DNA of 34,095 bases from Phormidium pseudopriestleyi FRX01 (GCF_017313335.1 NZ_JAFLQW010000516.1:1-34095); one strand, 5' to 3'. Positions 24,381-32,863 are shown, numbered from the stretch's first letter. Program-made: numbers and translations. Notes: generated by a model not told the origin, from the letters alone.

Positions 24381-25739
24381 ATGTTAGCAGTAGCGATTTT
24401 AGCCGCTGGACGCGGGACACGCATGAAATCAGACCTACCCAAGGTCTTACATCCTTTGGGCGGGCGATCGCTCGTTGAACGGGTACTCGATAGTCTCTCG
24501 GCAATTCAACCTGACCGACGTTTAATTATCGTCGGCTATCGAGGTGAACTCGTCCAAAACGAACTGATCCAACGATTCTCTGATTTAGAATTTGTCGAAC
24601 AAACCGAGCAATTAGGAACGGGTCACGCTGTCCAACAGGTGATTCCCTATTTAAAAGAATTTACCGGGGATTTCTTGGTCCTAAATGGCGATGTCCCCCT
24701 CTTACGACCCGAAACTATTGAGCGGCTGCTAAATACCCACAAAGAACAAAAGAATGCCGCCACCATTCTGACCGCGCAACTGCCAGATCCTCAAGGGTAT
24801 GGTCGGGTCTTTTGTGACAGTGAAAACCTGCTCAAGGAAATAGTCGAAGACCGAGACTGCACCGCCACTCAAAAGCAGAATCGACGCATTAATGCCGGGG
24901 TTTACTGCTTCCATTGGCCGGATTTAGCTAAGGTTTTACCCCAATTAAAATCAGAAAACGATCAGGCAGAATATTATCTGACATATGCGGTTAATTACTT
25001 AAATCCCGTGCGGATTTTAGATGTGGAGGATTATCAGGAAATTCTCGGCATCAACGATCGCAAGCAATTGTCAACAGCCTATCAAATTTTGCAGAGTCGG
25101 ATCAAAGATGACTGGATGGCCGCTGGGGTCACTCTCATTGACCCGGATAGCATTACCATCGATGATACGGTGACCCTCGCCCCGGATGCCATCATCGAAC
25201 CCCAAACCCACCTGCGCGGCCAAACCACCATCGGTTCCGGTTCTCGCATCGGTCCCGGGACGCTGATTGAAAATAGTCAGATTGGGGATCAGGCAACCGT
25301 TTTATACTCGGTGATAACGGATAGCACGGTGGCAGGGGGAACAAGAGTCGGACCCTACGCTCACTTACGCGGTCAAGCCCAGGTGGGAGAAGGCTGCCGA
25401 ATTGGGAACTTTGTAGAATTGAAGAATACAAAGTTAGGAAATCGCACCAATGTATCTCACTTATCTTATTTAGGCGATACCACCACGGGCGATCGGGTCA
25501 ACATCGGCGCTGGAACGATTACCGCCAATTACGACGGCGTAAATAAACATCCCACTCAAATCGGCAGTGGGACTAAAACGGGTTCTAATAGCGTCTTAGT
25601 TGCGCCGGTCAAAATCGGCGAAAACGTCACGATTGCGGCAGGTTCTACGATTACCGACGATGTAGAAGATGGCAGCTTGGCGATCGCCCGCGCCAAACAA
25701 GTAGTCAAAAAAGGCTGGAAACTGAAGCCGAAGGAGTAG
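24381..25739 (+). CDS. glmU: bifunctional GlmU: glucosamine-1-P acetyltransferase / GlcNAc-1-P uridyltransferase
   Basis: GlmU makes UDP-GlcNAc, the precursor of peptidoglycan and other envelope sugars, in the cytoplasm. The 452-residue length is normal. The N-terminal uridyltransferase domain has [20 protein letters not shown] (about 6-25), the [11 protein letters not shown] nucleotide-binding stretch and LNGDVPLL with the metal-binding Asp. The C-terminal half is a left-handed beta helix of hexapeptide repeats ([20 protein letters not shown] and so on), with the acetyltransferase active-site region around [19 protein letters not shown] and [13 protein letters not shown]. Both activities should be intact. 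The start is ATG at 24381. The gene appears monocistronic, followed by palindromic repeats. Confidence 0.96.
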   Translation: MLAVAILAAGRGTRMKSDLPKVLHPLGGRSLVERVLDSLSAIQPDRRLIIVGYRGELVQNELIQRFSDLEFVEQTEQLGTGHAVQQVIPYLKEFTGDFLVLNGDVPLLRPETIERLLNTHKEQKNAATILTAQLPDPQGYGRVFCDSENLLKEIVEDRDCTATQKQNRRINAGVYCFHWPDLAKVLPQLKSENDQAEYYLTYAVNYLNPVRILDVEDYQEILGINDRKQLSTAYQILQSRIKDDWMAAGVTLIDPDSITIDDTVTLAPDAIIEPQTHLRGQTTIGSGSRIGPGTLIENSQIGDQATVLYSVITDSTVAGGTRVGPYAHLRGQAQVGEGCRIGNFVELKNTKLGNRTNVSHLSYLGDTTTGDRVNIGAGTITANYDGVNKHPTQIGSGTKTGSNSVLVAPVKIGENVTIAAGSTITDDVEDGSLAIARAKQVVKKGWKLKPKE

Positions 25740-25769
25740 GAAACTAGCCCTGTCAAGGTGTATTTGTAG

Positions 25770-25864
25770 GGGCGCAATGCTTGCGCCCATGTAGTAAGCA
25801 ATTGTAGGGTGGGCAATGCCCCGTCCTTCTGTTCGGTGGGCAGTGCCCACCCTACAATTACTAC
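25770..25864. repeat. double palindrome downstream of glmU
   Basis: One hairpin is GGGCGCAA/TTGCGCCC (25770-25788, loop TGC). A second, larger one has perfect 15-bp arms at 25801-25815 and 25844-25858, with a further GTAGTAA/TTACTAC pairing outside (25791-25797 with 25858-25864). This is a common form of dispersed cyanobacterial intergenic repeat; the first hairpin may also terminate glmU. Confidence 0.6.
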
Positions 25865-25906
25865 AATTACTGTATCATTAACCTTAGCAGCGCCTTGAGG
25901 ATGATT

Positions 25907-26368
25907 ATGGAAGAAATACTCGCTTTAAAAGACTTGCTGCGAAGCGGAGATATTCAAGGTTCCCTCGCCCTTGTCGAACTCCTCGAAGAAATGAGCAAAC
26001 AAGACATTATCGATACCATTCGCAGTTATGCCATTGTTTTGTTACTGCACTTGATCAAACAGCAAGCAGAACAACGCACAACTCGTTCTTGGGATGTCTC
26101 AATTCGTAATTCACTGCGGGAAATTCAACGCAAAAATAAGCGGCGTAAGTCAGGGGGTTATTATTTGACCCGGGAGGAGTTATGGGAAACCTTGGAGGAC
26201 GCATTTCTCAATGCGATCGATGAAGCATCCCTGGAAGTGGCAGAAGGACTTTATGAACCCGAAGAGTTAGAAAAGCGGGTGAGGCGATCGCAAATTCTCC
26301 ATCACGCTTTAGACTTAATCCTACCTCCAGAAACCCTCGATTCCCCAACCTCTCCAGAAACTCGATAA
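25907..26368 (+). CDS. DUF29-family protein
   Basis: The product is about 153 residues and predominantly helical. VELLEEMSKQDIIDTIRSYAIVLLLHLIKQQAEQ followed by RTTRSWDVSIRNSLREI is the core pattern of DUF29, a family abundant in cyanobacteria and without known activity. The C-terminal third is acidic. The frame opens at TTG 25895, but GAGG at 25897-25900 fits ATG at 25907. There is no obvious partner; a membrane miniprotein gene follows after 40 bp on the same strand and may be co-transcribed. Confidence 0.75.
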   Translation: MEEILALKDLLRSGDIQGSLALVELLEEMSKQDIIDTIRSYAIVLLLHLIKQQAEQRTTRSWDVSIRNSLREIQRKNKRRKSGGYYLTREELWETLEDAFLNAIDEASLEVAEGLYEPEELEKRVRRSQILHHALDLILPPETLDSPTSPETR

Positions 26369-26408
26369 ACTAGAAAAGGGCGTCTTGTCTTTATTCTGGA
26401 GTCACATC

Positions 26409-26576
26409 ATGGTTTGGTTATTCTCGCTATTCTTTGTTTTACTGTTAATTTCTGCGACCCCATTACTCGGAACCTTGAAGGTTAGGTGGTCCTTTGAAAT
26501 TATGGTGGGATTATTCGCCTTTTTTGCCGTGGCAGGTTGGGCCTTGTTTTTGGGATATTCTCTATTGTTTCAGTAA
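26409..26576 (+). CDS. two-helix membrane miniprotein, unknown function
   Basis: The product has 55 residues and two hydrophobic segments (about 2-21 and 32-54), separated by a short basic loop (LKVRW). There is no signal cleavage site or motif that I recognise. TGGAG at 26397-26401, seven bases before ATG 26409, supports this start over the TTG at 26385. It probably sits in the plasma or thylakoid membrane. Its position 40 bp after the DUF29 gene suggests, but does not show, joint transcription. Confidence 0.6.
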   Translation: MVWLFSLFFVLLLISATPLLGTLKVRWSFEIMVGLFAFFAVAGWALFLGYSLLFQ

Positions 26577-26593
26577 CCCAGTAGTAATGATAA

Positions 26594-26618
26594 TCCCGCC
26601 AGAGTTTCTCTGACGGGA
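26594..26618. terminator. stable hairpin after the miniprotein gene
   Basis: An 11-position stem (26594-26604 with 26608-26618) has one mismatch and a TTT loop. No long T-run follows, so it may be an RNA-stability or weak terminator element. Confidence 0.4.
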
Positions 26619-26719
26619 CTGATTCGTATAAGTATCCAGACCTTCTGTCAATTTATGATGACAGCTTAATCATTTGGTCTGAAGTTCAGCACCCAACTTT
26701 CTTTTGATGCGCTTCAGTC

Positions 26720-26810
26720 TATAGCGGTTCCCAGAGTTATTCTTGTACATTTTTGGAGTGCGAGCATATTGAAAAGCTCTTGACAATAGCGAGCAAGATA
26801 CTCGCACTCC
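26720..26810. repeat. MITE-like element, left part and core (third copy)
   Basis: It begins with TATAGCGGTT, like the complete copy at 5290, and continues TTATTCTTGTACAT and GGAGTGCGAGC. It then has the core reverse arm ending GCACTCC at 26810. The right terminal repeat is missing, so it is decayed or truncated near the isoaspartyl peptidase stop. Confidence 0.65.
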
Positions 26811-26841
26811 TCAACCCGGTTTCTGGTCCCCTTGAGCTAAC

Positions 26842-27777
26842 CTAGGCGATGCCGACACCCATTTCTGGACTCATTTCCAAGGCATCACCGATCGCATCGC
26901 CGGTGTGATAGGCAGTGAGAATCACCTCACAAGTTTTACCCCAGGCGATCGCACCTGTAGCATCAATCCCGATCGCCCCAAAATCCCTTTTATTCCGTTC
27001 CGCCTCCGTAAACGATCGCTCAAAGGCATTCATTAACGATAATCCATCCGTCACACGCACCACAATTCGCGCCGCGAGACACTCATCAATAATATCTTCC
27101 CCAATCCCCGTACAACTAATTCCCGCCTTGGGATTGGCGTAATTTCCCGCAGGCATTGCCGAATCACTGACGCGCCCGATCCGCTCAAATCCTTTCCCTC
27201 CCGTAGAAGTTCCTGCGGCAATTTTACCCTCGTGATCCAGTACCACAACCCCAATCGTTCCCCGTCCCGAGGATTCTGCCACCACATTCGCCATACTGCG
27301 GGAAAAATTATCTTTGCGTTCCTCCATCCACTCCTGCAACCGCTTATCCGTCAGGGGATTATGAATTGGCAGTTGCAATTCTCGCAACAATTCCGCTGAA
27401 CCCAAATCCGACAACACGCGATCGGGGGAATTCTGTAAAAATAAGGCTAAATCGATGGGATTTTTAACCCGAGATACATTAATGGTGCCGCTAAAGCGTT
27501 GCAACGTGCCATCCATTAACGCGGCACTCATCCGAATTTGTCCGTCAGATTGCAACACCGAACCCGTCCCCGCATTAAAACGGGGTTCATCTTCCAGGAG
27601 TTGGCATCCGCGCACCACCGCTTCCGTGGCAGAGGCCCCTTGCATTAACAGACCATACACTTCCTCTATAATGGTATGGAGGGAGCCGCGCACCGCTTCA
27701 AGTCCACCTTTATCTTTAAGAGAGTTACCCGCGCCACCGTGAATAATCAGCTTGGGTTGTACCGCACCCGTTGTCAT
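26842..27777 (-). CDS. iaaA: isoaspartyl peptidase / plant-type L-asparaginase
   Basis: This N-terminal-nucleophile hydrolase cleaves isoaspartyl dipeptides and asparagine. The 311-residue precursor should cut itself before Thr174 in SSGRGTIGVVVL, making Thr174 the catalytic nucleophile of the beta subunit. Supporting residues are in AAGTSTGGKGFERIGRVSDS (Thr190, Thr192, Arg202, Asp205) and CTGIGED. The N-terminal IIHGGAG and FNAGTGSVLQ are also typical. It helps recycle damaged proteins and possibly cyanophycin-derived beta-Asp-Arg dipeptides, as its cyanobacterial homologues do. The start is ATG at 27777. It stands alone on the minus strand. Confidence 0.93.
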   Translation of the reverse strand: MTTGAVQPKLIIHGGAGNSLKDKGGLEAVRGSLHTIIEEVYGLLMQGASATEAVVRGCQLLEDEPRFNAGTGSVLQSDGQIRMSAALMDGTLQRFSGTINVSRVKNPIDLALFLQNSPDRVLSDLGSAELLRELQLPIHNPLTDKRLQEWMEERKDNFSRSMANVVAESSGRGTIGVVVLDHEGKIAAGTSTGGKGFERIGRVSDSAMPAGNYANPKAGISCTGIGEDIIDECLAARIVVRVTDGLSLMNAFERSFTEAERNKRDFGAIGIDATGAIAWGKTCEVILTAYHTGDAIGDALEMSPEMGVGIA

Positions 27778-27880
27778 GAATTCAGCCTCTGCCTTCGGTT
27801 AATATCCAATCTTTCATGGTAACGCAAAGGGTATCCTTTGCCAGCCTGAAATTGGGGCATTTTGGGGAGATTTCCCTGGT

Positions 27881-28042
27881 TTATTCTAGGGATTGAGCTT
27901 GGGAACGGCGACGGCGACAGCGTTCCGAGCAATATTTCACCTCATCCCAACAATCCGCCCATTTTTTCCGCCAGGTAAAGGGGCGTTGACAGACGGGGCA
28001 GATTTTTTCTGGAAAGTCAGCTTTTGCTCGGACTCGGCCCAT
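27881..28042 (-). CDS. DUF2256 small zinc-ribbon-like protein
   Basis: The product has 53 residues. The peptide FPEKICPVCQRPFTWRKKW followed by WDEVKYCSERCRRRR is the DUF2256 pattern. Four cysteines in two pairs (CPVC and CSERC) probably bind zinc, and the tail is strongly basic, so nucleic-acid or ribosome contact is possible. Function is unknown in the family. The start is ATG at 28042. The 153 bases between its stop-proximal end and iaaA would not be expected to hold more than a promoter. Confidence 0.85.
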   Translation of the reverse strand: MGRVRAKADFPEKICPVCQRPFTWRKKWADCWDEVKYCSERCRRRRSQAQSLE

Positions 28043-28113
28043 AAGGGTTTATTCTGGCTGCTGTTTGGGTTGTATTATAACAGGACTTACGCCATCGGTA
28101 ACATCGAACCCTA

Positions 28114-28180
28114 AATGTAGAGGCGATTCGCGAATCGCCTCTACATTATCCTCGTGACGTGGCTGAAGCGCGTCACGAGG
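28114..28180. repeat. two adjacent palindromes downstream of selO
   Basis: A perfect loopless 34-bp palindrome (28114-28147) is followed by a 10-bp hairpin (28150-28159 with 28171-28180, 11-base loop). Together they lie between selO and the DUF2256 gene, both on the minus strand. The second hairpin could end the selO transcript, though no T-run follows. Confidence 0.65.
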
Positions 28181-28195
28181 AATTTATTGGAGTTA

Positions 28196-29668
28196 TCACG
28201 CCTTAATTTGGGTCAACAAATCATAAAATGGTTGCCAATTATCTTCCTGCGCGATCGCTTCCCAAATCGCCTCAATTTTGGGCCGGAGCACCACCGTTTC
28301 TGGATTATATTTTGCCATCCGTTCTCGCATTTGCTCTAAATCCGATGTTGCCACAAACTGCAATAAATGGAAGTAGGCTTGTTGCCAAGACTCGAACAAT
28401 TCTGAAGTAGTTTCCAGAGTGCCAAAAATGCAGTCACTTTTTTCCCGCCACTCTGGAGAAAACTGCTGCCTGAGTTGCCAAAAGAACTCCGGATACTCCA
28501 CCTGAGACTCACCCAAAAGTTGCAGGGTTAATTGCACCAACTCCGTTGCTGCCTCTTCCGGCATTTCTTCTCCAAATCCCAACTTACTCAGCATCAATTT
28601 ACGATATTCTCGATTATAATGCTCGTAATATTCCTCTAATGCGGCTTCCATATCTGCCTCATTTATCGCCGCCTTTAACGGAACTTGCAACATTTGCAGA
28701 TTCCAGCGACAGATGGCGGGTTGATTGCCGTAACTGTAGCGACCATAATAATCAAAGTAAGCGGCTGTAAACTTTAAGTTGTAGGTGGGAATAAAGGCAA
28801 AAGGTCCATAATCAAAACTTTCCCCGGTGATGGACATATTGTCGGTATTTAACACCGCATGACAAAATCCGGCTGCCATCCATTGTGCCGTTAATGTAGC
28901 CACCCGTTGCACCAGTTCTTGATAAAATCGAGCGTATTTCTCTTTCGGGTTTCCCAGGCCGGAAAGTAAGGGCGGCATGGTATCATTGAGATGGGGATAA
29001 TAATGGACGATGACCCAATCTAAGAGTTTTGCAATTAAATCTTTTCGTCCTAAATAGTGCAATCGTTCAAAGGTGCCAAATCGGATATGCGATTCACTAA
29101 AGCGGATCATCACGGACGATCGCGTAGGAGAGGGTTCATCTCCTCGCCACAATTGTTCGCCGGTTTCAACTAAGCTTAAACAGCGAGAAGTTCTGACTCC
29201 CATTCGATGCAACATTTCCGCCGCTAAGACTTCTCTGACTCCTCCTTTTAGGGTTAACCTTCCATCGGCATGACGAGAATAAGGGGTTCTGCCACTGCCT
29301 TTGGTGCCGAAGTCGTAGAGTTTGCCATCGGTCCCCCGGACTTGAGCGTAGACAAAGCCCCGTCCATCGCCTAAATTGGGATTATATTCGCCAAATTGAT
29401 AGCCATGATAACGCAGGGCTAAAAACGGTCGAACGCCTTGAAAATAGCCAAATGCTTCGATAAAATCTTCATCGGTTACAGTTGAGGGTTCTAATCCTAA
29501 TTTTTGTAATAATTCGTCATTACGAAACCGGAGAAGATGCTGGGGAAATTCAGCAGCCGGAACGATATCGTAGTAGTCTTCCCCCAAGGATTCTAGGGCG
29601 GTTTCCAGGTTAAGGGACAGAAAGGGATTGGCGCGTTTTGGAGTTTGAGCGGAGTCAGCAACAGTCAT
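28196..29668 (-). CDS. selO: SelO (YdiU) protein adenylyltransferase
   Basis: This pseudokinase-fold enzyme transfers AMP from ATP to Ser, Thr or Tyr of target proteins; in other organisms it acts in redox stress. The 490 residues show the family motifs in order: YGYQFG-type [18 protein letters not shown] (about 89-106), [16 protein letters not shown] and [13 protein letters not shown] (about 125-155), and [23 protein letters not shown] (about 270-292), with the metal-binding Asn and Asp. The C-terminal Sec or Cys tail seen in some SelO proteins is not present; the protein ends LLTQIKA. The start is ATG at 29668. It is a single gene on the minus strand between the CP12-like gene and DUF2256. 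Confidence 0.94.
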   Translation of the reverse strand: MTVADSAQTPKRANPFLSLNLETALESLGEDYYDIVPAAEFPQHLLRFRNDELLQKLGLEPSTVTDEDFIEAFGYFQGVRPFLALRYHGYQFGEYNPNLGDGRGFVYAQVRGTDGKLYDFGTKGSGRTPYSRHADGRLTLKGGVREVLAAEMLHRMGVRTSRCLSLVETGEQLWRGDEPSPTRSSVMIRFSESHIRFGTFERLHYLGRKDLIAKLLDWVIVHYYPHLNDTMPPLLSGLGNPKEKYARFYQELVQRVATLTAQWMAAGFCHAVLNTDNMSITGESFDYGPFAFIPTYNLKFTAAYFDYYGRYSYGNQPAICRWNLQMLQVPLKAAINEADMEAALEEYYEHYNREYRKLMLSKLGFGEEMPEEAATELVQLTLQLLGESQVEYPEFFWQLRQQFSPEWREKSDCIFGTLETTSELFESWQQAYFHLLQFVATSDLEQMRERMAKYNPETVVLRPKIEAIWEAIAQEDNWQPFYDLLTQIKA

Positions 29669-29930
29669 AAAAGCAACGGTTCTTTACATTGTCTGATTCT
29701 ATTTTAATCTATTTTAATGTTTTGGAAGGATAAATGAGGTGCAGTTCCCCGGAAAAGCTTTCAGGGCGGTGTTTTAGAGGGTTTGAAACCTTTCGCAATA
29801 AAGTGTTACGGTTATTTACACCCCAAGGTCGGGTGGTCAAGCTACAATACAAGTATGAGGTTTGCTCGAAGGAATTGACTAGAGTCGGGTGCTTGAGAAA
29901 CCTATTGATTTTTGGATGAGGTAATCCGTC

Positions 29931-30233
29931 ATGGCTCAAGTTTTAACTAGAACCCAAAGGCTCGCAAATACCCGGAATCATGAAGCAAATCCCAAGGGGA
30001 ATCAAGGCAATTTTATTCCCCTGAGCTTACGCATTGAAATGGCACGGGATGAAGCCAGGGCGATCTCCACAGCAAAAGGCATTGAATCTCCCGAAAGTGC
30101 GGTAGCTTGGGATATTGCGGAGGAACTCCTCAGCGTCGCAGCCCGCAGAAGAACCCAAGAACCAAAATCAGCTTTTGAACGCTACTGTTTAGAGCATCCA
30201 GGTGCTTCAGAAGCTCGAATTTACGATGTTTAA
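29931..30233 (+). CDS. CP12-like protein lacking three of the four redox cysteines
   Basis: CP12 is a small disordered protein that, when oxidised, ties GAPDH and phosphoribulokinase into an inactive complex, switching off the Calvin cycle. This 100-residue protein keeps the CP12 core AWDIAEEL (59-66; canonical AWDxVEEL), the preceding EARAI and the C-terminal FERYC...SEARIYD layout. The N-terminal disulfide pair is replaced by Ser46 and Ser56. Of the C-terminal pair only Cys86 remains, with Ala95 in place of the second. It also has a basic N-terminal extension of about 35 residues. It therefore cannot form either canonical disulfide. It may be a redox-insensitive variant or a binder of other partners. 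The identification rests on motif spacing. A terminator follows. Confidence 0.75.
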   Translation: MAQVLTRTQRLANTRNHEANPKGNQGNFIPLSLRIEMARDEARAISTAKGIESPESAVAWDIAEELLSVAARRRTQEPKSAFERYCLEHPGASEARIYDV

Positions 30234-30259
30234 TTTTCCAGTAAAATAGTTGATTTGGT

Positions 30260-30292
30260 AGCTCAATCTTACTCTACGGATTGGGCTTTTTT
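30260..30292 (+). terminator. intrinsic terminator of the CP12-like gene
   Basis: A 9-bp stem with one wobble (30260-30268 with 30279-30287) is followed by TTTTTT at 30287-30292. Confidence 0.8.
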
Positions 30293-30519
30293 GGGTTTAT
30301 TTTTTATATTAATAATTATTACAATTCAGTAAATTTCGTCCAAAATGCGGTATAGGCGGTATAGCTATTGACCTCAACTGCCGGAAACTCTGTTGTCAGC
30401 GATCGCAATCAGGTTAAAGTATGATATCGATCGCAGGGTAGTCATGAATGCGATCGCACCCAAATCCCACTCTTGCCGCCAGAATTGAAAGAATTATTTA
30501 CTAACTCTCTTTAACCATT

Positions 30520-30720
30520 ATGAAAATTTTGGATAGCAAGCACCCAAAACCCCTGGAAGAATTATTTGGTGATATCTTGTTCTCCGGCAAGATGACCCGG
30601 AGCGATCGCTATCGCCTCCGCATGGCAATCTTACGCAACTCTCTGACTGAGGAACATCAAGATATAATCAATCGCCTAATCTACAGCACTAAACGCGGCA
30701 GACTCCGCATGATGGATTAA
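30520..30720 (+). CDS. small conserved-looking protein, unknown function
   Basis: The product has 66 residues and is strongly helical and basic. KPLEELFGDILFSGKMTRSD is followed by an Arg-rich helix (RYRLRMAILRNS) and EEHQDIINRLIYSTKRG. I do not recognise a named family, though the compact amphipathic layout looks like a protein-binding or DNA-binding helical mini-domain, and I believe similar proteins occur in other cyanobacteria (from memory). There is no strong ribosome site before ATG 30520 (an AT-rich CTTTAACCATT precedes it). The 286-bp gap upstream has a terminator and two HIP1-like sites. No partner gene adjoins it. Confidence 0.65.
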   Translation: MKILDSKHPKPLEELFGDILFSGKMTRSDRYRLRMAILRNSLTEEHQDIINRLIYSTKRGRLRMMD

Positions 30721-30760
30721 TCAAATTCTCAATGTTCAACATCACAACTTCAGTTTCATA

Positions 30761-30801
30761 GTTCGTAGTAACGACTTCAGTCGTTATCTTTCAGTCGTTA
30801 T
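30761..30801. repeat. partial copy of the ACGACTnnAGTCGT repeat
   Basis: GTTCGTAGTAACGACTTCAG (30761-30780) matches an arm of the element at 11861-11921. A second CAGTCGTTATC follows, giving a decayed hairpin between the small gene and yidD. Confidence 0.55.
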
Positions 30802-30897
30802 CCAACGGAGCTCAGGTGCATCAGAAAATCAGTTAATCAATAGGATGAGAGAGTTATCTATCTGACGCACCTTGCCGCTTTCGGTTTATTTTTGGAG

Positions 30898-31137
30898 TCA
30901 CACTGATTCAGTCGGTTTTTCAGGCATCTCGGGAACAGGGTCATATCCTCCCGGATGTAACGGATGACAGCGCAACAGACGACGGAATGCCATCCATCCC
31001 CCCTGCCTGGGTCCAAAACGGTCGATCGCCTCTATGGCATATTGAGAACAAGTGGGATGAAATCGACAAGTGGGCGGAAATAAGGGAGAAATTAACAGTC
31101 GATATCCTCGAATTAACCGAATCATCAGCCATTTCAT
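30898..31137 (-). CDS. yidD: YidD membrane protein insertion efficiency factor
   Basis: This 79-residue protein has the invariant YidD core: an amphipathic N-terminal helix ([17 protein letters not shown]), then [15 protein letters not shown], then a Gly-rich segment and [16 protein letters not shown]. All three family cysteines are present. It binds the inner face of the membrane and helps YidC-type insertion. In many bacteria it lies in the rnpA-rpmH cluster, but here it is alone. The start is ATG at 31137. Confidence 0.93.
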   Translation of the reverse strand: MKWLMIRLIRGYRLLISPLFPPTCRFHPTCSQYAIEAIDRFGPRQGGWMAFRRLLRCHPLHPGGYDPVPEMPEKPTESV

Positions 31138-31208
31138 AACTTAATCAAATAGAGAATTGCAACGGTTTATTTATTTTGACTCGTTCTGGGACTCCCTGGG
31201 GATTTTAT

Positions 31209-31275
31209 AGAAACCGGGTTTCTGACTCCAGTCTGTGCCTACACCCATCAAATCAAGGTTAGAAACCCGGTTTCT
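31209..31275. repeat. 15-bp inverted repeat, AGAAACC/GGTTTCT family
   Basis: AGAAACCGGGTTTCT (31209-31223) and its exact complement (31261-31275) enclose 37 bases; each arm is itself nearly palindromic. It is non-coding, in the divergent gap between yidD and the phytol kinase gene. Confidence 0.6.
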
Positions 31276-31375
31276 TCTCCTCAATCCCGGGAAGTTCTAA
31301 AATTTTTATAGCGTGGCGATCGCCCAATGGCCTCAATCCCCTACACTCATAGAAACCTTTAAGATGTTGTAGTCA

Positions 31376-32083
31376 TTGAATTCTGTGTTGACTTCTCTAT
31401 TCCCATTAGAATCCATTTTACCCCTGGGGTTACAAGTAGCAGCCGTTGGTTTGTGGTTGGGGTTGCTACTGATTATTGCGGAGGGGTTGCATCGTTTTAC
31501 CCAAACTGATTCCGAAGTGGTTCGCAAGGTCGTTCATATTGGCACCGGCAATGTGATTTTGTTGGCATGGTGGCTACAGATTCCCGGTTGGGTGGCGATC
31601 GCTGCTTCTATTATAGCCGGGGCGATTGCCCTAATTTCTTATAAGTTTCCGATTCTCCCGGGAATTAATGGTGTGGGACGTCAAAGTTTAGGAACATTTT
31701 TCTATGCCATTAGTATCGGCATCTTGGTGGCCTGGTTTTGGCCGTTACAACTTCCCCAATATGCTGCGATCGGCATTTTAATCATGACTTATGGAGATGG
31801 TTTAGCCGCTTTAATCGGTCAGCGGTTCGGTCAGCATCCCTATCAATTTTGGGGAGAAAAGAAGAGTTGGGAAGGGTCCGCTACAATGGCTATAGTTAGT
31901 TTTATTGTCACAGCTTCTATCTTAGCGATCGTAGAGGGAAATCTCTGGAACATTGGGGTGATTGCCCTTTTGGTGGCTGGTATAGCGACGGTTTTAGAAG
32001 CTTTTTCTAAATGGGGGATTGATAATCTAACCGTTCCTATTGGGAGTGCCGGGTTATGCTTTTTCTTGCATCAAATTTTGTAA
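31376..32083 (+). CDS. phytol/polyprenol kinase-family integral membrane protein (VTE5-like)
   Basis: The 235-residue protein has about six to seven membrane helices. Its family motifs are RKVVHIGTGN (about 50-59), GTFFYAISIGI, TYGDGLAALIGQRFG (about 138-152) and WGEKKSWEGSATM (about 159-171). These match the CTP-dependent polyprenol kinase family of dolichol kinase and the plant VTE5 phytol kinase. In cyanobacteria the likely role is to phosphorylate phytol released from chlorophyll so it can be reused for tocopherol or chlorophyll. Diacylglycerol kinase-like activity is an alternative. The start is unsure: TTG at 31376 opens the frame, and GTG at 31385 or TTG at 31388 would also preserve the first helix. 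Confidence 0.85.
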   Translation: MNSVLTSLFPLESILPLGLQVAAVGLWLGLLLIIAEGLHRFTQTDSEVVRKVVHIGTGNVILLAWWLQIPGWVAIAASIIAGAIALISYKFPILPGINGVGRQSLGTFFYAISIGILVAWFWPLQLPQYAAIGILIMTYGDGLAALIGQRFGQHPYQFWGEKKSWEGSATMAIVSFIVTASILAIVEGNLWNIGVIALLVAGIATVLEAFSKWGIDNLTVPIGSAGLCFFLHQIL

Positions 32084-32145
32084 GAGTGTTCCCTAGAAAC
32101 TTCCTCTAAACTGGAGAGGGTTTGTGTCAAATTTTCCATAAAAAG

Positions 32146-32180
32146 AACCCCATCAGGATGGATATGGATGGGGTTTGTTT
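32146..32180. terminator. terminator between convergent genes
   Basis: A 9-bp stem (AACCCCATC 32146-32154 with GATGGGGTT 32167-32175) is followed by TGTTTT on the plus strand. The A-rich left flank gives T-rich sequence on the minus strand, so it can serve both genes. Confidence 0.75.
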
Positions 32181-32244
32181 TAGGTAGTTCAACTAAGTTT
32201 AACACTCAGGTTTTGTTACTCTCCTGTTTTACTAAGACCTAGGA

Positions 32245-32385
32245 CTATTCTTGTTCTCGCTTGGGGTCACCCTCAAAGGGTTGAACCCCGGTTTCTGGAT
32301 ATTTGTCATCGTTGGGGCCAAAGATTCGAGCTGCTGCTTCTGAGACTTGCTGGAAAAAGTCACTAATGGTTTTTGAAAGATTCAT
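32245..32385 (-). CDS. 46-residue acidic miniprotein, unknown function
   Basis: ATG at 32385 is preceded by AGGAG (minus strand, 32397-32393) at eight-base spacing, which decides this start over an upstream ATG that would add 17 residues. The peptide has an amphipathic helix (ISDFFQQVSEAAARIFG) and a polar acidic tail with NDDKYPETGVQPFEGDP. I do not recognise the family, although the PxTGVQPFEG tail looks like a conserved cyanobacterial motif from memory. Upstream, 32398-32800 has no gene I can support, only HIP1-type sites and AT-rich sequence. Confidence 0.6.
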   Translation of the reverse strand: MNLSKTISDFFQQVSEAAARIFGPNDDKYPETGVQPFEGDPKREQE

Positions 32386-32800
32386 AGTAAAACTCCTGAT
32401 CAGGTTTATTGAGGTTAACCGAGTCAGCGATCGCAATCCCTAGACCTCGTTACTTTTTACTTTACCTGAGTTCTTCAGGAAGCGGTCACTTTTGCAATAT
32501 TTTTTAGGATAACTTATTAGTTCGCAATAGTTGAATCCAGGAATTAACCGGAATGGGGCGCTGGGATGGGGTGACAATTTATGACGATTTGAAATTACCA
32601 GGATTTCGCATTAAATTATAGCATATTTGTTGTTAATTCGGTCTTGTTCTTTCAACCCAGCTCAGAGGAATGCCCTCGGGAAAAAGATTGGACCCTAGAT
32701 TTTTAATGAATTCCACCATAACCCAGGTCGGAAAAATTGCCGAAAATCCCAGGATTTGTAGGCGATCGCCCACAAATTCTAGGAGGTTAATCCGGATCCG

Positions 32801-32830
32801 GTGACAGATTTTGGTAAATGCCACTATAAT
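32801..32830 (+). promoter_or_regulatory. strong sigma-70 promoter of pncB
   Basis: GTGACA (32801-32806) and a perfect TATAAT (32825-32830) are 18 bases apart. The start point would be near 32837. AAGGAAG at 32850-32856 is a ribosome site eight bases before the ATG at 32864. Confidence 0.65.
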
Positions 32831-32863
32831 TGAACAAACCCCTCTCAGCAAGGAAGCTGGCAC

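Noticed and set aside
26381-26408. TTG start for the membrane miniprotein
   Set aside because: The well-spaced TGGAG sits downstream of it, pointing to ATG at 26409.
27893-28114. 73-codon plus-strand ORF
   Set aside because: It is the antisense shadow of the DUF2256 gene, whose zinc-ribbon pattern is unmistakable.
29734-29919. 61-codon plus-strand ORF just before the CP12-like gene
   Set aside because: No ribosome site, no recognisable composition or motif; it covers the likely promoter and leader of the next gene.
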